Origin: Neelides folsomi
Lineage: Eukaryota; Arthropoda; Collembola; Neelipleona; Neelidae
Assembly (NCBI GenBank): GCA_034687125.1
Contig: JAQGBZ010000575.1
Coordinates: forward strand, 1-30,156
Reading direction: 5' to 3'
Length of the DNA stretch: 30,156 nt
The position numbers and the translations under genes are program-made. Positions within the stretch are counted from its first letter, which is position 1. Each line of letters begins with the position of its first letter. Positions 26,534 to 30,156 of this stretch are shown piece after piece. The notes under the pieces are model-generated. The model saw only the letters and a program-made list of their open reading frames with translations. It was not told the origin of the DNA and made no database searches.

Positions 26534-27935
26534 ATGAGAGCCTTTATCCTCATATCCTTTTTCCTATATGCGTACAATGCAGGGGCAGTTGGTAATTTCC
26601 TATTTATTAAATTAAACCTCCAATTTTTAAATTATTTAAAATTTAAATTCACTTGGCCACTTGAAGATATTTCTACAAATCTTTTTTTAATTTGAAATTC
26701 TTTTAGAAATACTTTCGAGTATCCCGATAAATCAACCGCTTGTGAGCACTTCAAATATAAATCTCTCAGCCCTTGTTAACACATCGGCACTTTCAAGCAT
26801 CCCTTCAGTTACAGTAGTTAACTCGAGCTCTTTGAATTCACTCAATTTGGCAACTCTTTTGAACGTCGACATTATCAGACAAGTCTTTCCTTTCATTAAC
26901 CTCACGGCGGCCAATCCATTAGATTTGGCCGCTTTGGGCATTCCATTCTTCCCGGGTATTTGCCAAAGCCCGTCAGAGGTGACTGGCGTTGGAATCAACA
27001 CGGTTTCCTGCGATTACGACTGCGCCGAGCAGCACGGAGCGCTCTACGGAGCATGCAACAAAAACACAGTCTGTGCTTGCACTTATCCCGGTGAAGACCA
27101 GCCATGTTTTAACGATACCAAGGCAGATTTTTTTGGTTAGTTAAATATTAAAATCTTTAGCCGATTTTAATCATAATATTATTAGTTGTCAATACAATAA
27201 AAAAATTGTAAAAAACTAAGATTTAATATATTATTTAATTAGGTATAGGACAAAACTATGTCGATCAGAGCGTCGATGTGAGAACTCAGAATCAATTCGT
27301 CGTCCAACAATGTTATTCGGGGAAATATGGAGTGAAGGACATTTATGAATCTGGCTGCTACGGGGACTGCGTTTGCAACCACGGAACAACCTCCGGATTT
27401 TGCGATTTTGAAAAGAAAATTTGCAATTGTACTGTTTCCAAAGGATACAATGCCTCAACGGCAACGGTAAATGGAAGAATGATCCAATTAAAAAAAGATT
27501 TCAATATGAAACTATTATATTCATATAAATAATAATAATTGTATATCATATTTATCTCTATGGTACTTTGTAAAAATATTTAATATTTTTGGTAAATGAA
27601 ATAATTTAATTTTTCAGACCTCCGAATGCACGTCAGCCACTAAGTCCTTTAAAAAAAGTCTTGAAGATGCCATTGTTACTTTCTCAAAAAACGAAACATT
27701 CAAAGCTATGCTTTGCGATACTAAAGATTCTGGAATTTACCCACTTGCCAAATTTAACCAACTTAACAACCTTATTTACGTGAATGATTCACCCATGTTG
27801 AATTACACGGTGAATTCGACAACAGTTGCAATAGATTGCAAAAGTAATACTTTAGGGGGAGGGAAATTCCCGACCTACAGTTTGGTGATCACAACGACAA
27901 GTGCAAACAAATCCTCCCGCGTCCCATGTAAATAA
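26534..27935 (+). CDS. Secreted protein with two defensin-like CS-alpha-beta domains (4 exons, 342 aa)
   Basis: Not a family I can name, but the layout is clear. Exons: 26534-26591, 26707-27135, 27243-27466, 27618-27935; all in phase. Residues 1-18 are a signal peptide (MRAFILISFFLYAYNAGA). Residues 20-103 are a hydrophobic Ser/Asn/Leu-rich segment with sequons. Domain 1 has Cys at 105, 121, 125, 136, 142, 144, i.e. C-x15-C-x3-C-x10-C-x5-C-x-C. Its TGVGINTVSCDYDC resembles the arthropod defensin stretch SGTGIN...C. Domain 2 has Cys at 186, 201, 205, 216, 223, 225 (C-x14-C-x3-C-x10-C-x6-C-x-C) plus an extra Cys207. Both fit the invertebrate defensin pattern and have a G-x-C gamma-core (GAC, GFC). 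The last exon adds about 105 residues with sequons and four cysteines. A poly(A) signal 12 nt after the stop (27947-27952) supports the 3' end. An antimicrobial role is inferred. Confidence 0.8.
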
Positions 27936-28204
27936 TATTCAACAATAATAAATAAATATCCGAGTTCTACAGGAAAAGAAATATTCTTTTTAATTAACTA
28001 GTTTTCAAATTTTCATTGTCATTCCAATAAATAAATCAATTATGCAAGCAAAATGAATACTTCGACATTATTGCATTGTTTACATCAAAATGTAAATATA
28101 TTTATTAAATTATTTGCATATAATCTATGATTAAAAGCTTCGTTAAAAAATATATAAATAAATAAATTTATTATTTGTGTCAAATGTTATAAATTTTATT
28201 TTAG
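27936..28204. other. Intergenic between defensin-like gene and fragment
   Basis: AT-rich. It begins with the defensin-like 3' UTR and its poly(A) signal. A short ATG-initiated frame at about 28053 runs to a GTAAAT donor, but its phase does not fit the following exon. Confidence 0.45.
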
Positions 28205-28842
28205 TTTTGATCAAGAGTATGGTTTCCTCAATGAAAAGTATAATATCGAAGCCGATTTCTCACAAATTTCATCTGCAATGAATTTGAAAAGCAATATTAA
28301 TCCAAAGAATTTCTACTCTGATAATTTGCTGATTGCTTATACCCAAGCCCTAAATAACTATTTTAACGAACCAGGAAAAAATTTGGCAACTTTAATTGAA
28401 ATTTTCAAAAAATTAAATTGGCCAGAAGCTGGGTTGAAAGCAATTTCATATGAAAAAGAATTCAAGAAAAATGTTTCTAGATTTTCTCTTGGTACTTTTA
28501 AACAATAAAATTAATTAAAAAAATTTATTTCTTCCTTAATTTTCACAATTGAATTACTGTAATTACATAATATTTATTTTTATTTAAATTATTATATTTA
28601 ATGAGTATGAAAAATCAAAAATTTATCAAATTTCATTCCAAGTATGTTTGATCTCAAAAGCCATTCTGAAGGAAGTTCAAAATCTTTCAACTTGGACCCC
28701 TTTGCATTTCTCAGTAAATGGTGGTAATTTCCAAATGGTAGAAATCCGAGAATTTAGAGAGAATTTAGTGTTTTGGCAATCGGTTCGAGGATTTAATGCG
28801 CTTATTGATTGCGATGTTTATGATTCGGTCCAGGTTAGATCA
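28205..28842 (+). pseudogene. Unrecognised two-exon coding fragment, possibly ankyrin-containing
   Basis: Segment 1 begins after a TTTTAG acceptor at 28199-28204. It runs open for about 100 codons (FDQEYGFLNEKYN ... NLATLIEIFKKLNWPEAGLKAI) to TAA at 28506-28508. It has no ATG before 28278. A GTACTT donor near 28491 can join in phase to an acceptor at about 28641 (or 28654), leading into ILKEVQNLSTWTPLHFSVNGGNFQMVEI. That stretch looks like one ankyrin repeat. It runs on to a possible CAG-GTTAGA donor after 28834. Segment 1 has a faint death-fold look (helix pairs, W/L spacing). No first exon is visible upstream and none follows in the repeats downstream. It is either a broken gene or the middle of a gene with long introns running past the window. 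Confidence 0.4.
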
Positions 28843-29262
28843 TGACACATTATTAATACATGATCAATACGGGTGAAAGTGCTAGTTGATAGGAAGATAT
28901 TGATATATAAAAACAATCAGTATATTTTATTAATTCAAATAGAGGAAACAACCAACTCGGAATGCGGATTAGAGCAAGTGGGGGGAGTAAAACTCATACA
29001 TTTGTTTATATAATAATCCCTTCTTACACTCACCTATGACGCCACATGGAACCGCCCTCACCCTTCATTGTAACGAATCATCTCTTTCCTTTAACAAATC
29101 CTTACAGGCTCTTCATATTGAGTAATCTTGTATCATATTGGTATGTATATATATATATTTCATAAATATATTATTAATACTATTAAATAAAACTATAAAT
29201 ATACTATTAATATAAAAATATATTGTTTTTATTAATATATAAACCTTTGATAAAAATTTTGA
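28843..29262. other. Intergenic, no gene recognised
   Basis: A moderately mixed stretch (28930-29110) with short GC-richer words is followed by TA-rich simple sequence (29140-29245). No convincing coding frame, RNA gene or terminal repeats were found. Confidence 0.4.
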
Positions 29263-29535
29263 CCAGACAAGTCCAATTCCCGACGACCCGACATACACCT
29301 GACCCGACACCCGACAATTACATTAAAAGACCTATCTAACATACACTACTCCCGACGACCCGACATACTCCAGAACAAACACATACACCAGACCCGACAA
29401 TTGCATCCGACACGTCGATCCGACAAACACCAGACCCGACAATTGCACCCGATACGTCGACCCGACATACACCATACCAGACAATTGCTCTCGACTCATT
29501 AAAAATGTATCAGATGTCGACCCGACATACTCCAA
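29263..29535. repeat. Degenerate ~42-bp minisatellite (CCCGACA-rich)
   Basis: Five or more imperfect copies of a roughly 42-bp unit built on CGACCCGACATACACCAGAC followed by CCGACAATTGC. The clearest consecutive copies are near 29407-29447 and 29448-29489. The unit is rich in CG dinucleotides, in sharp contrast to its flanks. Read on the minus strand, the copies stay in one open frame as a 14-residue repeat around QLSGLVYVGST. With no start, signal or splice support, this is more likely a non-coding satellite than a protein. Confidence 0.75.
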
Positions 29536-29768
29536 TTTCACTTTACACATTATAAATGTAACATATATGTATATGTCGTTTGGCGAGTGCATAGCATAAA
29601 TTATATCTTTATTAAAAAATAATTAATTATTTTTACATTTTTGCTAGGAATAAATTTTACAATTAAAGAGAATAATAATGTTATATTCCAAAGTTTGGAT
29701 TTTGGCAAAAATAAATACAAGTTGTTTTATATTCATTTTGACATAAAATAAATTTGCCTTAAAAGTGT

Positions 29769-29931
29769 ACCGGGAAAGTAAAACTGAGCTGTAATTTGTA
29801 TTCTTGTAATGAGGCGGCAATTGCCGCTATGGCAGTGTGCAACTGCCGTTACGGCAGCTGGTAATAGCCGTGACGGCAGTTGTCGCAATTTGCCGGAAAT
29901 ATGGACCGGAAAAGTAAAACTTGGCCGTTAT
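29769..29931. repeat. GC-rich array of three 22-nt palindromic units within direct repeats
   Basis: Three exact-length 22-nt units occupy 29819-29840, 29841-29862 and 29863-29884. Each carries an inner near-palindrome of the form GCCGTNACGGC. The array is flanked by two imperfect 27-nt direct repeats at 29769-29795 and 29905-29931 (about 22 of 27 identical, starting ACCGG). There are no unique spacers, so it is not a CRISPR array. It may be part of an uncharacterised repeat family or transposon end. Confidence 0.7.
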
Positions 29932-30156
29932 GTACTCCTATGCACTCCTATTCTCTCATGTACTATGTACAGTCGGAACCAAAAAGGGTCGTGCATCAAT
30001 TCAATAATTTTATGAAAACAAAATCTTTTTTCATAAAACTTTTAATATTATATAAAGGTCCCCTGGATTCAACAAATTAAATAAAGTTTCTTCAGTTTAT
30101 CAATTTTATCTTTTGTTAATTAAAGTTAAACCAAACTAGTTGATTGTAAATCGTTC
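29932..30156. other. Terminal AT-rich stretch
   Basis: No gene, RNA or repeat structure recognised up to the window end. Confidence 0.4.

Noticed and set aside
27618..28508. Extension of the defensin-like gene into the 28205 exon through a GTAAAT donor at the stop codon
   Set aside because: The donor leaves phase 1, but the long frame downstream needs phase 2. A poly(A) signal 12 nt after the stop supports termination there.
29332..29592. 86-codon minus-strand frame with VYVGST repeats
   Set aside because: It is the translation of the 42-bp minisatellite, with no upstream signal, splice site or unique sequence.
29819..29884. Possible CRISPR-like array
   Set aside because: Only three directly abutting 22-nt units with no unique spacers, in a eukaryotic genome.

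Overview
This is a nuclear eukaryotic window, very AT-rich. Its genes are split by short GT-AG introns (mostly 50-170 nt). The content points to an arthropod: a CYP4 P450 with the ETAMG motif, an insect-type arylalkylamine/dopamine N-acetyltransferase, a VMO-I protein, arthropod-style defensin cysteine spacing, and a TATA box plus TCAGT initiator. I cannot name the species. AT-richness plus a relict isopenicillin-N-synthase-type oxygenase would fit a springtail or another non-insect hexapod or crustacean, but that is only a guess. Gene models were assembled by hand by joining exons at GT/AG sites with matching phase; each intact model reads through without an internal stop.

Layout. 260-2951 (-): CYP4 P450, 11 exons, 520 aa. 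3957-4797 (-): GOLGA7/Erf4-type palmitoyltransferase partner, 154 aa. 5133-6442 (+): short EFHC1-like protein with a single DM10 domain, 225 aa. 6719-7843 (-): secreted VMO-I protein with an extra C-terminal domain, 337 aa. 8519-10945 (-): NOP58 snoRNP core protein, 524 aa. 11570-13863 (+): RPAP3, 470 aa. 15789-17395 (+): aaNAT acetyltransferase, 224 aa. 19208-23546 (+): membrane-anchored trefoil GH31 alpha-glucosidase, 944 aa, 14 exons. 24982-25686 (-): broken isopenicillin-N-synthase-like oxygenase. 26534-27935 (+): secreted protein with two defensin-type cysteine domains, 342 aa. 28205-28842 (+): unrecognised two-exon fragment. The last 1.3 kb is repeat-rich, with a 42-bp minisatellite and a GC-rich array of three 22-nt units.

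How the genes relate. NOP58 and RPAP3 stand head to head across 624 bp. Their products belong to one pathway: RPAP3 is a subunit of the R2TP co-chaperone, which assembles box C/D snoRNPs, and NOP58 is a core protein and client there. GOLGA7 and the EFHC-like gene are also divergent (335 bp). The other neighbours look unrelated in function.

Most worth following up: the two-domain defensin-like protein, an 83-nt near-perfect hairpin in NOP58 intron 6, the NOP58-RPAP3 pairing, the VMO-I C-terminal extension, and the decayed oxygenase.
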